Below are positions 34,976 to 47,831 of a stretch of DNA of 64,000 nucleotides, in pieces (the stretch's first letter is position 1; every line of letters starts with the position of its first letter). Both the position numbers and the translations under genes were made by a program. Source of the stretch: Zopfochytrium polystomum (Eukaryota > Chytridiomycota > Chytridiomycetes > Chytridiales > Chytridiaceae); contig JAIVFJ010000325.1 of the NCBI GenBank assembly GCA_025765615.1, positions 1-64,000 of the forward strand, written 5' to 3'. The notes under the pieces are model-generated. The model made no database searches, was not told where the DNA came from, and saw nothing but the letters and a program-made list of their open reading frames with translations.

Positions 34976-35368
34976 GAGACGGCTCACTTACAGCTCCCTA
35001 ACTGAGACACTGCGCCACACAGCACAGCGTGGGGGAACACAACAACTGCTGCTGGAGAAGAAGGCAAGGAAGAAAAAGAAGGCAAGGCTGGAGCAAGCAA
35101 GTGAGATCATAGCAAGCAAGCAAGCAAGCAAGCAAGCTAGCCGGCCAGACAGGGCCCGTGCGCATTTTGCCCGCAGAGTTATGCACCACGCCTCGACCGC
35201 GACCGCACTGCCTTGCGCGGGCTTGGCTGCTGCCTTGATCGCGCGGCCGGCGGCGGCGCCTCTGTCTTGCGCCAACCCGAGGACGGCGGGCTTTGGTGGC
35301 GGTTGAAGCTGCAATTCTGGGGGGTGGTAATAGCCGTTCCCTTTTTTCCCCCGTTTCCCCCCCCCCCC

Positions 35369-35405
<37 letters not shown>

Positions 35406-36969
35406 CCCTCTATTTTCTTTGTGACAAGCCAACGCCGGCCTGAGTCATACCTGAACTACATCAACACAAAGCAAACAAGCGAACAAGCTACAAAATGCCC
35501 GTCACTCGTCCGCGCGCTCCGCAGGGTTAGTGGGCCATCCCCTTTGGCGGCTTCGTCCCCACCCAGCAAGACTCTGTTTGACCGCGACCTGCGCGTGCAA
35601 GCGGACCGTGGGTACCAGAGGGACCACTGCCTCTACAGGACTCAACGGCAGGCTGTGAAAATGAAAAAACAATATGGGCGCTGACTTCACAAGTCACCCC
35701 GCCACCCCTCGATGGGACTGAGGCGGATGAGAACAACCCCATCCTCCCCCCCCCACCCCCACCCAGGGCAGAACTGACGATGGGCGGTTCTCATTCTTTT
35801 GGTTTAACTCGCCCGGAGTCTTCTTACAAATCAAGCTGCGTGCGCTCATTTGCAGGGGAGAGCGCTTGGTACTTGAACAATGTACAACGTCCGAAGCCCA
35901 CCCCCCCGTCACCAACGGGGGGGTTGGTTGAGCAAAACACAGGAACTGGCGGTGGCTCGCAATGCAATCGTGAATCCGTCCAGCGTTTTTTGTAATTTTA
36001 TTTTCTTTTATTTTTTTTAACTATTTCACGCATCTGGAGGTTGCCTTTCGGGAAGAGTGAAATGCCACATGGGTATGGCAGAAAGCCAAGGATCTTGACA
36101 GAACCAAGCGCGTTTCCGCACACTGGCCACCCTAGCCGCTAACACTACAGGAAATCGAAATAAACACCAACAACAAAAGGGGGAGAAGACTTAGGGTCTA
36201 GTCCTTGCGGAAAGTCTGGCAGCAGAGTAAGTGTGTGTACGGAGTCAGGAGGGAAAAGGGCAGAGCCGTGGAAGAGGGCGCGAATCCGTCGAGCACTCTG
36301 CGGAGGCAGTCTCGTTGTGCACAACAGTCTGTTTCGCAGGTCGTTCTGGCAAGAAGACCGCTTCCGACAGAGAAAATGTAGGTACGTCCAAAGTGAAAGA
36401 CCGCCCACCCATCGATCTGCTTTCACAGTGAAAAAAAAAAAAAAAAAAAAAAAGCTATTGTTGCGGAGGGACACAAATCACGGAAAGCTCCCAAAACAGG
36501 AAAAAACTAGAGAAGAGCCCGCCTTGTCTGTCTGCCTGTCTGCGTGGGCGGGTGGCGCGCATGTTAATTGCGCGATTGACGTCTCCCATTGATTGCATCA
36601 TGCAAATGCGCTTGGCATTGCAGGCAAGACACTTCCACTCCTCAAAAAATAATGGCACATGACAGTGTGGGAGAAAACAAACAAAATCAAGATTGACAGA
36701 ACGATTCAAATTATTGATTTTTGTCCCCCACGTGCCTGTCTCATCCTGAGCGAGACAGGCACCGATAGATCGGATAGATGGAGAGAGAGAGTGAGAGAGA
36801 GAGAGAGAGAGAGAGTGTGTGTGTGTGTGTGTGTTTGTGTGTGAGGGCCGGTCGGATTTCCCCTTTCATTTCCCTTTCCGGAAGCTGACACTTGGCCTGT
36901 CTTGCCCTTGTTGTCTTTCCCACTAGATCACGCACACACACTCGCCAACACACAACTGCTGCTGCTGCT

Positions 36970-37015
<46 letters not shown>

Positions 37016-37137
37016 TCACTCTCTCTCTCACTTATTCCGAATCCCCTCCTTCTCTCCGCGTGTCCCACTCATTTAGCTTCGGCAAACTCGCCGAACTTTC
37101 CCCTCCCCCCCATCGTACAACTTCTCAACCACCCGGT
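34813..37137. other. Long intergenic region with microsatellites; no gene seen
   Basis: Contains (GA)n at 34920-34980, CAAG repeats at about 35096-35135, a C18/T27 homopolymer block at about 35359-35406, an A23-type run at 36430-36453, (GA)n/(GT)n at 36779-36842 and (CT)n at 36971-37030. The last lies about 110 bases before the ATG of the secreted protein gene. Open frames in 35.4-36.6 kb show no recognisable protein. Confidence 0.5.
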
Positions 37138-38696
37138 ATGACTTCAACCTTGGCGTCCCTCCTCGCCGCCGTCGTCCTCTTCGCTGCCACTACCGGCACC
37201 GTCACCAATGCAACCCCTTGCGGCGACCCGCGCGACGGGCTCATCTGCATGTCCTCCGAGTGCAAGACGGGCAACGGCGTATGGCTGAAAACGACTCCGC
37301 TCATCACCGGCATCTCCCTCTCCAACTTTGACCTGCAGTTCCAGCAGGGCCAGCCGTACGCCCTCGCCTCGTCCAACGGCGTCGCCATCTCCGTCTCTCT
37401 GCCGGACTCGCTCAGCGGCCTCTACTTGAGCTTCACAAAGGCCTCCGCCGCCATCGGCGTCGGCCTGCCCGGCGGGCCCGTCGTCGGCAACCTCAAGGTC
37501 GACGGCGCGCCCGCACTCGGCAACTCGACCTCGCGCCTGGTCTCCATCGACCTGAAGAACGTCCCGTTCGCCCCCGCTGCAGCGGACCAAGACACCATCC
37601 TCAACTTTGAAAAGGTCTTTCAGGGTATCACCCTGCAGAGCGGCAACGTCCCTCTGGGCATGTCCGGCTACGCGACCAACAGCGCAAGCATTTCCGACGG
37701 CCTGCTGCCAGGGATGGACCCCACCGACGTCTGCCTGGAAAACATTAAATTTTCAGTCACCTCGTCGCTCATTGGTAAGTGTTGTCGGGTTTGGGAGAGG
37801 AGTAGCAAGTGCCCAACTCCGAGCTGACTGAAACCCATCGACTAGGCCTTGGCGGCTTGAAAGACACGACCATCACGTCCATCCCCATCATGAAGGGTGG
37901 TAGCCCCAGCACAGGCCTCGAGCTCTCGGTCAACGTCAAAATAGTCAACCCGTCGACCATCACCCTCAAGCTCAACTCTGACGTGACGCTCGCGCTGCAG
38001 TCCCAAGGCTCGAATATCGGCTCGGTGGTCCTCCCCAACTTCTCCCTCGGCCTCGGCGCCAATACCTACACCGCACGCGGCTACCTCTTCCCGGCGGCCT
38101 CCGACGCGGCCGCCGTCTCCGCCGCAAGCACCCTTGTCGCCCAGTTCGTCGCGGGCACCGCGTCCCCCGTCGTCGTCGCCTCCGGGAAAGCCGCAAACCT
38201 CCCCGCCCTCGACCTCGCCCTCGGCAGCCTCTCCATCCCGCAAACCCTCCCCGGTTCCGCCGGCACCCCGCTCCTCGTCAACGCCACCGGCGACCTCGGC
38301 ACCCTCGGCATCTCCCCCGACGGCTTCTCGTACCTGTCCTTCAACAGCACCATCCTCGCCGAAAACCCGTTCGACGTCCCCGTCAGCATCGTCAACGTCT
38401 CGTCCACCGTCAGCTACATCGGCCACCCCTGCATCTTCATCGACGCCACGTTCGACGAGGGCGTGTTCTTGATCCCGCCAAAGGGCCGCGCGCTCTCCCC
38501 GCAGCTGTTTACGAGGCTCCCCGTCACGCAAACGGACCCTGTCTGCGACAGCCAGGTCGTCATCGACTTTGTCAACGGGCCCATCGTCACGGACACCGTG
38601 TCCGTGCTGACCATTTCCGTCGGCGGCTACAGGACTACGTTCAAGTACGTGCAGAACGGCTTGACGGTGTTTAGCACCAATTCGGCGCCGGCGTAG
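37138..38696 (+). CDS. Secreted protein, DUF3712-like (fungal extracellular beta-rich)
   Basis: Two exons: 37138-37774 and 37846-38696, total 495 residues. A clear signal peptide (LASLLAAVVLFAATTGTVTNA) is followed by a Cys-containing segment (CGDPRDGLICMSSECK). The rest alternates hydrophobic and Ser/Thr/Asn residues as in beta-sandwich repeats, with several N-glycosylation sites (NSTSR, NATGDL, NSTILA, NVSST). LGLGANTYTARGYLFPA and VNPSTITLKLNSDVTLAL resemble the DUF3712 type of conserved fungal protein with LEA-like beta modules. No GPI signal at the end. Function unknown; probably a wall or extracellular structural protein. Upstream CT tract at 36971-37030. Confidence 0.75.
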
Positions 38697-38999
38697 TTTG
38701 GCTTCTTGTTCTTCTTCCTTTTTTTTTTTTTGTACCGCCTTGCGAGATTGTAGTAGACGTGCGTCACGCTTTTCCCCCCCTAAAATTCCCTATAGACTTT
38801 ATGAATAAGCGTGTTCATATTCCCGCACTTGTTTACCTGCTCAATGCATTTGTATTTTCCCCTTAGCTGTGCTCGGCCCCCCCGCCGCCGCCGCCCACGG
38901 GTCTCGACGGACAGCGACATGTGAACGACGCTCCGCGGGGATTGTGCATCCGCTGGCGTTGCTGACACTGGCGGCGACACGCTGCAAAGCAAGGACAGT

Positions 39000-39947
39000 T
39001 GAAACAAAGCACTTCTTCCCCCCCAGGGTGTTGGAAATACTTGCAAATAACGCGAAGAGAAGGAGGAGAAGAAGTAGAAGAACGAGAGAGAGAGAGTGTG
39101 TGTGTGTGTGCGAATGAACCGAAATTGGCGTGTGCCGCCAACTCACTCCTCCTCCTCGTCCTCCGGATCATCCTCGCCGGCCTCCGCCACCCCGACCCCC
39201 AGTCGGCAACATCCACACCGACTGGCCGCTCGCTGGCGGCCGCGATCAACGACACAGCTCCGTCGTTTCCGTCGTCGTCGTCGTCGTTCTTGTACGCTGC
39301 AGAGCCTGCCGCCCCCAGGACGGGCCGCTTTCCCACCCCGCTGGTGCCCGCCTGGCAAATTCCGCAGCCCAGCTTGATGCGCCTCGGCGCAAACTTTTAC
39401 ATCAACTCCAAATACATCTCGTAAGAGCTTTGTCGGGCTTGGCCCAAATGTTCGCGCAACGGGGATCGCCCATACATCAACTCAAACCAACCCAACCCCC
39501 CCTCCCCCTCCTCCACAAAGCTACATTATCGAAGGTATACCAACGTCGCCCTTGCGCAACGTCCCGGTGCCGCCGCGCATGGTCTCGACGCTCAAAAAGA
39601 CCATCGTGGTGCGCGACATCAGCGACCTCGACGACATCCACACCCGCTACTTCCCGTCCTTTGTCCCCCTCCCCACCGTCTGCTTGTACGTCGAGCGCGG
39701 CTACTCCACCGTCAAGACCGTCAAGGCGATCAACCAGCCGCCACCCGCCCACAAGTTGGAACGATACCTCCGGGTCCTCGTCAAACCCGCGTCCGTCGTC
39801 TCAGTCACGTACGGCGGACTGCCAAACACGTGTAGGGTCGCCATTGAACAGATGGTCGACGCCGACGGCAACTTGCCGGACTTGCTTATCCCATTGAGCG
39901 TCGGCGAGGTCGGAGAACTGTTGGCGATCGCGCTGGAGAGCGGGTAG
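39000..39947 (+). CDS. Unknown protein, start unresolved
   Basis: Two exons are supported: one ending at 39420 (GTAAGA donor) and 39521-39947, joined in phase. The second encodes YIIEGIPTSPLRNVPVPPR, IVVRDISDLDDIHTRYFPS, VCLYVERGYSTVKTVKAIN and a tidy C-terminus ending LLAIALESG. Exon 1 has a hydrophobic stretch (NSLLLLVLRIILAGL) that may be a membrane anchor, then a Ser/Pro-rich linker and LVPAWQIPQPSLMRLGANFY. No in-frame ATG is present before that stretch; the ATG at 39113 is in another frame. So an upstream exon or an indel must exist. I recognise no family. Confidence 0.5.
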
Positions 39948-40230
39948 CGCGGCGTTGTTGCGCGGCGACGGGGTGTGGAGTTCTGCTTCCCCTCGTTGTG
40001 CCATCTCCAATCACTTGTGGAAGTAGGCTAACCCTGGGGTGGGGGTGGGCCTTTTCTTCTATTTTTTTTTCTCCCTTTCTTGGGCCGAGCTTGCGTTTCG
40101 CTTCGTGCTAGACCCAGGCCTTCATCGCTGTGAACGCTTTATTTCGATTTGAGCTGTTCTTAAACACAGTATTGTCCTGGAAGCACTCTCCTCTTTTTAA
40201 GCACTCTCCTCTTTTTAAACCAACAATGTT

Positions 40231-41697
40231 TCAGCGCTTCCTCGACAATTGCAAAATGGAGCCCAACAGGGAACCTCGTTTCTTCACCGTACGGAACGAG
40301 GAAGAAGACCCACCGGCAGTGTACTCATCGCGTTGGATTCTCTGCATCCCCTTCCTGGCGTGTTCGTTCGCTGCCCACCACTCGACCATGGCAGGGCTCC
40401 ATGACTCCATGGCCTCCTGGTCGAGCACGTTGTCAAGCTTGATATCCAGCCCGCTGTCCACCCACCACTGCAGGGACTGAATGCGATCGTTCTGGCACGC
40501 GTAGTAGATCGCCTTTTCAGTATATTTGAGCTCCAGGCCGCTCTCCTTCCACCATTGCAGGACCGCCGTGTGGCCGTTGCCCGAGGCCGTGTCGATGGCC
40601 TTGTGCGTGTACTGCAGCTTTTGACCGGATTCCTTCCACCACTGAAGAGAGTCCACCTTGCCAAAGCAGCTGGCGTTGTTGATGGCTGCCGCCGAGTAGA
40701 TTAGCGTGAAGCCGCTGCGCCTCCACCATTCGAGCACCGCAACGTCGCCGCGAGCGCTCGCACCGTCCAACGCCGCGCCGACGTGAGTCCTTCCTCGCGG
40801 AACCTTGTCCTTCCAAAACTCGAGGACCGCCACGTTCCCGCTCGCCGTGGCGTCTTCCATGCAGCCCCAATACGAGTCCGCCGAGAACGCCGGGCCTAGT
40901 ACGCCCTCCCACCACAGCAGCACCGACAAGTACCCGTTCTTTGTCACGGTGGCGATCGCGCTCATGGTGACGCTCAGCGCGTCGCTGCCGCCGTCGTCGC
41001 CCCACCGGATCTCGTGCTCCTGCTCCCGCCACACGCTCTGCGCCACCTTGGCGCCGACCCCGTTCTCCCGCAGCCACCCCATCACCTCCAACCCCCCCGC
41101 CACGCTCAGCTTGTCCAGCAGCATCTCCGAACACACCACACGCAGCCCGCTCCGCCGCCACCACTCCAGCACACGCACGCGCCCGCCCACGCACGCGTCG
41201 TCGAACCCGCGCCGCGTGTACTTGATCTCCAACCGGTCGCCGTCTCCTTCGTCGTCGTCGGCGCCCCCTCGGCGAGCAACTGAAGCCGCCAGCCACCACT
41301 CGAGCACCTCCACATGCCCGTTCGCGCTCGCCCGGTCCACCGCCCTCGCAGAGTACAGCAGCCGCCGCCTCGTCCCCGCCGCGCTCCCACTGGGCCGGCG
41401 CGCCCACGCCCGCCACCAGTCCAGCACCGCAATTTGCCCGCGCGCGCTCGCCGCGTCCACCGCCGCCGCCGTCCGCCGCGCCGCAGAGTCCTCCCCGCGC
41501 GCCGCGCAGTACCCGTCCAGCCGCGCCAGCAGCCCGGCGTCGCCCAGCCGGCTCGCGTGGTCCAACTCGTAACGGTGCCTCGCGCGCAGCGAGGCCGCGA
41601 CGTGCGCGAAGGGGAGGCGGAGCAGCGCCGCGAGGACGATCCGCGTGCGCGGCGGGACGTAGGCGAGGAGGACTTCGGCGGCGGGCGTTGGGAGCAT
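40231..41697 (-). CDS. Ankyrin-type repeat protein with EWW/QWW repeats
   Basis: A single exon of 488 residues. After an N-terminal region (LLAYVPPRTRIVLAALLRLP, F-box-like in position) come about ten degenerate repeats of 33-45 residues with the pattern A-(I/V)-D-x-A-S-x-x-G-x-(V/T)-x-V-L-x-W-W. Examples are AVDRASANGHVEVLEWW, AALDGASARGDVAVLEWW, AIDTASGNGHTAVLQWW. This ankyrin-like family is expanded in chytrids and in giant viruses, and is thought to mediate protein binding; the F-box-plus-ankyrin layout suggests a ubiquitin ligase adaptor (inference). The end (SLLGSILQLSRKR) is basic. No introns. Confidence 0.85.
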   Translation of the reverse strand: MLPTPAAEVLLAYVPPRTRIVLAALLRLPFAHVAASLRARHRYELDHASRLGDAGLLARLDGYCAARGEDSAARRTAAAVDAASARGQIAVLDWWRAWARRPSGSAAGTRRRLLYSARAVDRASANGHVEVLEWWLAASVARRGGADDDEGDGDRLEIKYTRRGFDDACVGGRVRVLEWWRRSGLRVVCSEMLLDKLSVAGGLEVMGWLRENGVGAKVAQSVWREQEHEIRWGDDGGSDALSVTMSAIATVTKNGYLSVLLWWEGVLGPAFSADSYWGCMEDATASGNVAVLEFWKDKVPRGRTHVGAALDGASARGDVAVLEWWRRSGFTLIYSAAAINNASCFGKVDSLQWWKESGQKLQYTHKAIDTASGNGHTAVLQWWKESGLELKYTEKAIYYACQNDRIQSLQWWVDSGLDIKLDNVLDQEAMESWSPAMVEWWAANEHARKGMQRIQRDEYTAGGSSSSFRTVKKRGSLLGSILQLSRKR

Positions 41698-44141
41698 TGT
41701 GGAGGGAGGACGGCGGCCTGGGCGTGGTAGCGTGTGGGGAGGTGGTGAGAGGGCAGTGTCAGGTGGAGAGAGAGAGTGTGTGTGTGTGTCGATTTATTAC
41801 TGCATTTGATTGTGGCTGCGCCACGGAGACGGGGTGGGTGGCGCAGAAAGGGTTCGGCTAACTGGCTGGGGGGGAACGAACAGATACGACTGCGCCCCAG
41901 TTTAGTCACGCACGCGAGCACCCCGCACTGCAGCGGCGCTCTTGAACTCTGTTGTTGACGACCTCTGAAGTTGACGACGCGGCCGGGGGAGAGCGCGGAA
42001 GTCGAAGGGTTGTACTGCTGTCTGCCTCCCGGGTGCCCATGCTTCTGAGGTTGGGATATCGGGCTGCCAGCCGGAGGGGCCCCCCGGAGGTTCTTATTCC
42101 ACTTCATGCGTTCAACGGTCGGGCGCGGAGCTCTTAACCCTTTAACAGTCATCATGCCGCCAGCAGCACAACCACCGACTTTTCTGCCATTACAATTAGA
42201 AGAACCTATCAAAACAAAACGAATCCTTGTGAAACTTTAATATGTTGTAATATGTTGTAGTCCTACCAATTCTGCAAATGCAGTCTAAATTAGCTTGCTC
42301 CTGTTATTAGTGAAAAAAAGTTGCATCAAACCAACGAAACAGTGTGCCACATACGGCACAGTGCCACCAATCACAACCTGCCTGCTCGCCATGTCTGTGT
42401 GCCACAAAAGAGCGATCTTGCAACATTGCTGTGATTCCCAATCGCAATTTATAGATACATATATATATATATTTTATTGTTCTGGCCCCAAAGGGGCCGA
42501 CAGGAAGAGAAAGAGCCATCAACGGTGAACTGTAATGGACTATGTCCAGGCGTCACCTCAGCAAACCCACCCCATGTGCTACAGACTTACAGGGTCGTCA
42601 GGCATCTCCACTGCACCACTCCTTGTGATTCAAGACTGTACTCTTTCTTGTTGCCTTCAGCGGCTGGCGTCGTGACATGAACCCTGGGCCACTGTGGGCC
42701 ACGATTTGTGGGGGGTAGACTGGATCCACATCAGCAACAAGCCCTAGTTTGGGAGGACGGGTAGAAAAAGCCCCAGCTAATGAGCGCCATCTGGGCAACG
42801 AGGGTAGTAACGAACTTTGCAAAAGTACGAGACGGATTGGCATCACTTTTCCTGACTCCCCCTTGGTTTTTTTTTTCTTGTGGAGTAATTAAACGGAATA
42901 GCATGTACTACAGCACAAAAACGTTTAGGAGTTGGACTAAAGCTGCATTTTTATTCTTATGGCCATTCCCTTCCATCGCTGCGGTAAACCAATTCTTCGA
43001 ACAATAAAATTAGCATCAGTTGCCTGCATTGCGTCCCCTCCACCAGTCAAGATAGTCCAAATCCTCCTTTAGCCCACATCTTGCCCGGAACGCGGAGTCA
43101 CCGCCGCTGTCACGAAAGGAGGAGTAGGAGGGAAGCCTGCCAGCGTGCACAGGTGCGGTCCTGGAACCCCACAACACACTCTGCTCTGCGCCCACCCCCA
43201 CCCCTATCACCGCTGTCAGTGCGCACCGCTTCACTAATGCACAGCAACAATGATCAAATCAAGCTGGTGCCACTCGAGCTCAGCATGTCAGCAGGGACAT
43301 CACAGCTGTCGATACCAACACAGTCCTGCACACATTCGACCAAATCAACATGCGGATCGCTCATCAGCCACCATTGTGCGCAGAGACTGTCATGGACTAG
43401 CATGTTTTTCATTGGAGCAGTCGCACACCTGGGCTTGGGTCCCTTGCGCCTCGTCATCCGAGGGTCCTCCCTTCATAGGTGTCAGGACCTGAAAATTTCG
43501 GGTTTGGGACTTGAGGTTGGGTCACATGCAGTAGGTGGCACCCCAAAAGTGCATTTTCCTGATACAACTTGAAAAAATCCACCAGCGCCCTGCACCCCAA
43601 AAATGCATTTTTCCACAATCAGCCCATCAGGGCCCCTGAGCTACCCCTGAGAGAGAGGGAGAGAGGGAGGGAGAGAGAGAGAGAGAGAGAGGGGAGAGAG
43701 AGAGAGAGACTTTGTCCGTTAATTAGAGACACAAACAGCAAATGCCCCAACCCATTAATTGTTGGAGAGGCAAAAAACCCCCCCCGTGGCCCACAGTGGG
43801 CCCATGAGTGACAGATACCCAGACCCCCCATGCTTTCCCAGCTAGGCTTTTGTGAGGGGCGATGGAAATGAATACCAAAGGACGTCTGCTGACTGCGGCT
43901 TTGCAGCAACAGAGGCTGTAAGGCTTTCCTCGGGCGAGCAAGTCCACCATTCGAAAATGTAAATAGAAAGAAGGGAAAGAGAAGGAGAACCTGCTGCTGC
44001 CGCTCCATGCGGTACGATGGCCAAAGGTCGCTGTCATGGCCCACCTTGTGGTTGCATTTGTGCAGAGCGCAACACACCCGCCTGCACCTGCCAGGAAACA
44101 GAGAGGAGGGAGGAAGAGAGAGAGAGCAAGAGAGAGAGAGA

Positions 44142-44195
<54 letters not shown>

Positions 44196-46439
44196 GAGAG
44201 ACAGAGAGACAGATAGAATGATAGGGAAGAGACAGATAGACAGAGGGCAAAAATGTTTTATCTGCCCAAAAGAGAGAGAGAGAGAGAGGGAGAGAGAGAG
44301 ACAGAAAGAGAGAGGAAAGAGACAGAGAGGGAGAAGTGAGAGAGAGATAGACTGTGCTCTCTAACTCCTCACCTAGGGTCATAGGTGGAAACTAGAGCAT
44401 GGACCTAAATACCAATCCTGACTAATGAAACGGGGCGAAAGGAGGGTGCCCTAGGGGCACTAGACAGGAAGTGTGTTTGGAGTCTTAAAAAGCCCAAGAA
44501 AAACACAAATAAATCTCCAACACAAAAGAGGGGTTTCTCACACCAAAGCATGAAACAGACACATTCACAAAAGAAAGCATAATTCTCTGGTGCAAGACAC
44601 AGAAGGGTTTCATCTGGGGCACAAGGCCAAAGCCAAGTTAGACCAGAGACAGAACCAACTGAATCGGTAAGGGGAGTGACAAGCCACTACAACCCATGGA
44701 ATGAAACAACAAAAGAAATAAACAACAAGTCAAACCCTGAGTTGGAGGGGGTTGGAGAGACAAAGGGCAGTCACAAGGAACAGTTAGTGTGCAGATGTGC
44801 CTGTTGAACCAAATCAGAACTGTTTTCCACTTAAAAGAACCAGACGCAACTTGTCTCACTCCAAGGAGAGTGTTCCAACTCAATCCAAGGAAGAGGGTGC
44901 AACCAGGGTGGGAGACAGTGGGACCCTTCTTGCTCCATCCTACCAGGAGACAGATCTCTGCCTCACCAGGCCAGAGAGAATAACCTATCTTAGAAGCAAG
45001 GAAGGTCAATACCCACTCCCACACACAAGGAAGACACCAAAGACAACCACAGGTATTAGCATGAAAGGAAGAGGGTCTGAACCCAGTGAACCAGGCCCAC
45101 CAAAGGCCAAAGGAACCATCACCAAGGACAGGGAGGAATACCAGAGAGACCATACCAGCACATGATACCTGACCAGCCAACTCATTCATATCACCTTGAG
45201 AGACCTGGATTTGACTTGAAGTATTGACAGGAACCGGCGAGGCACTACCACAGTTTTACCCTCCCACCTTCCATCATCAAGTAGCTCCTACCCCAGACCA
45301 GCCTAAACAGTATGTAGAATGGTGAGGTGCACTGGGACTTGAACCCAACACACTGCCATAAATGGCCAAGAGAACCAATTCTCCTGTCACACAACAGGGG
45401 ACTGCCACCCCCAGCTCATACACACAGTGAGAGAAGGAATAAGGGCAGGCAAGAAGACTTCAGGTACAGGTTCTAAGGGGCAACAAGAATGGGGGGTGGG
45501 CTGCTTAAATAGGCGAGGGTTGGAATCAGCAGGGTGAAGGAAGAAGGAGGGGAAAAGAAGGGAAAACATATACAAAAGAACAAAACAATAAATAAAACAA
45601 CAAAGAAGAGAGAGGAGGAGTGAGTCACCAAACAATGGGGCTGAGCCATCAAACAAGGAAGACAGCTCAGAAAATCATGGAGCATTTCTTGGCATCAGCT
45701 GCCAAGAAAGATGGAGGAGATGGAGAGAGCTGGTTGGTGCAAAGAGGAAGACAGTCACTCACAGCCACAAGAGAAAAGAGAGACACACACAGAGACAACA
45801 AACAAACAAATAAATAAAAGATAAAACAGTAAAAACAGGAAAAACAGATAAACTACTAATTGAAAAAATAAGTAAAATCATCAATGAAGAAAGGAGAAAA
45901 AACCCTATGATCTCATACCCTTTCATGAGGCCTTTCATCATGGTTGCTTATGCAGCAGCTCTATGTTAGCTCTGTGTACACCTGGACTCTGTACTTCTAC
46001 CCACTGAAGCACATCATCCTAATCCATTTCCAAAAGTGAGGAGGGCAAGGCTTAGTCATTGTGCAGAACTTACTCAGTGGTTCAGCTTGCAGGGACAATA
46101 ATAACCCATGAAAATAATAATAAATGGGGTCCAGCTGTGTTACGTCACTTTCATGAAACGTTGTTTGGTCGAGTCAAATTGATAATCCTCACAAGTTATC
46201 AGTTAAAAAAAAGCAGGGTATACTCTTTTTATTTGAGGAAGCAGACTCAACAGCCTGTCGTCCTCACAGAGAGAGGGAGACCGAGAGAGACAGAGAGAGA
46301 GACAGAGAGAGAGACAGATAGAGAGACAGAGAGCCAGACAGACAATCTGATAGACAGACAACGCTTTGAGCTCCTTCCTTTTCCATTTTTTTGGAGAGTT
46401 TTGATTGGGCACCAAAGACAAAAAATTAGCTCCCCCCTC
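41698..46439. other. Repeat-rich, lower-GC region without a supported gene
   Basis: GC content falls after about 42.1 kb. A 20-21 base motif around CACCCCAAAA(A/G)TGCATTTT occurs twice (about 43539 and 43585). GA/CT microsatellites are at 43648-43710 and 44096-44350. From 44.4 to 46.4 kb the plus strand is purine-rich (AGA, AAG, CCA) with no long reading frame showing a protein domain. Probably decayed transposon sequence. Confidence 0.4.
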
Positions 46440-47640
46440 ACTAATTGCAATTAGGAAACGGGTTTACCCGCAAAGCCTTGTTTTCTTTAGTAGATTGACT
46501 AGGGATGCCTGTTGACTTGTAAGCAATCCTTCCCAAAAAAAAAATTTTTTTAAAAAAAGGAGATACTGAAGAGTGTGGCAGGCTAAAAAAAGATATGTGA
46601 ACAAGAGCCCAGTTGATTTTGCAAAATCATAAGCAGAATATAGTCTTTTAGTTTGGGGGGGTCAGCCACCCCACACTTCTCCAAATGGGTTGGTGGTGAC
46701 ATTCACACTGTGTTTGGGACAGTGATGCCCACTTTGGTCCACTTGAGTGGAACACAGCAGTTTGGTTACCCAAAAAAAAAATAGAGAGAGGGAGAGAGAG
46801 ACAGAGAGAGTGTGTGTGTGTGCCTGTAAAAAGCTGAAAGACTGACAGAGCAACAGACAGACAGAGATTCAGACGGATAGAGAGAAGACAGTGAATCAGA
46901 TTGCCAAGAGCTGAAAGAAGATAGAGGGAGAGTCAGAGAAACAGAGAGGGGGGAAGAAAACTTTTTTTTGAGTCAGGGGGTTCCCGCCCCCTGAGCCCCC
47001 TGGTGGGGGGGGTCTGCTGCCCCCCCTCAACCCCCTGCTTGAAAGAGGCTGAGAGAGAGTGAGAGATTGCAGACAATTCCTTTTCCATCAACCCAACATA
47101 CAGAGTCAGAGACTGAGAGCAAGACAGACAATCCGTTGACTGCCCATGACTGCCAGTTGACTGCCACTCTCAGACTTCAGAAACAGGGAGGGAGGTAGAC
47201 AGAAAACCTGTTGACTTCCACTCAGATAAACAGACAGCCTGTTGACTTCCTTTTGAATTTTGCCACTCCGCAAAGCCTTGTTTTCTTGGGTGTATTGATT
47301 TTGCCACTCCGTTTCGATTAGGCACTATAAAAAAAGCTTTAAACCCACACTGTCCCCCCTACGAACCCCCTGAGCCCCTGTGAGGGGGCTGATGCCCCTC
47401 AACCCCCCCACTCAAAAGAGAGAGGTCGCAGATGATTTGATAACTTGTCCACAAACAGCTGCCAGTCTCAGACTCAGAGTCAGTGAGGGAGGTAGACAGA
47501 CAACCCGTTGACTTCCACTAAGATAAACAGACAGCCTGTTGACTTCCTTTTGAAGTTTGCCACGCGTTTCAATTAGGCACTAAAGAAAAAATAAATATTA
47601 AACCCACACCGTCCCCCCTACTCCACTGTTGCAATTTAGA
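46440..47640. repeat. Degenerate tandem repeats of mixed 300-600 bp units
   Basis: Blocks recur in the same order. TTAGGAAACGGGTTTAC at about 46450 recurs as TTAGAAAACGGGTTTAC near 47636. CCCCCTGAGCCCC with CCCCTCAACCCCC occurs at 46990-47036 and 47365-47410. CAGACAGCCTGTTGACTTCC followed by TTTTGAA occurs at about 47231 and 47529. TTAGGCACTA occurs near 47319 and 47574. GA and GACA tracts lie between them. Confidence 0.75.
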
Positions 47641-47731
47641 AAACGGGTTTACGTAGTGGACAGAGAGAGTGTGTGCGTGAGAGAGAGAGAGAGGCTGGGT
47701 TGTTTTTTTTCTCAACCCCCTCGCTTAAAAG

Positions 47732-47779
<48 letters not shown>

Positions 47780-47798
47780 GGGTGTGAGAGAGATGGAC

Positions 47799-47831
<33 letters not shown>

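Noticed and set aside
45310..45400. Possible tRNA gene on the minus strand
   Set aside because: A T-arm-like segment exists but no matching acceptor stem or A box could be paired.
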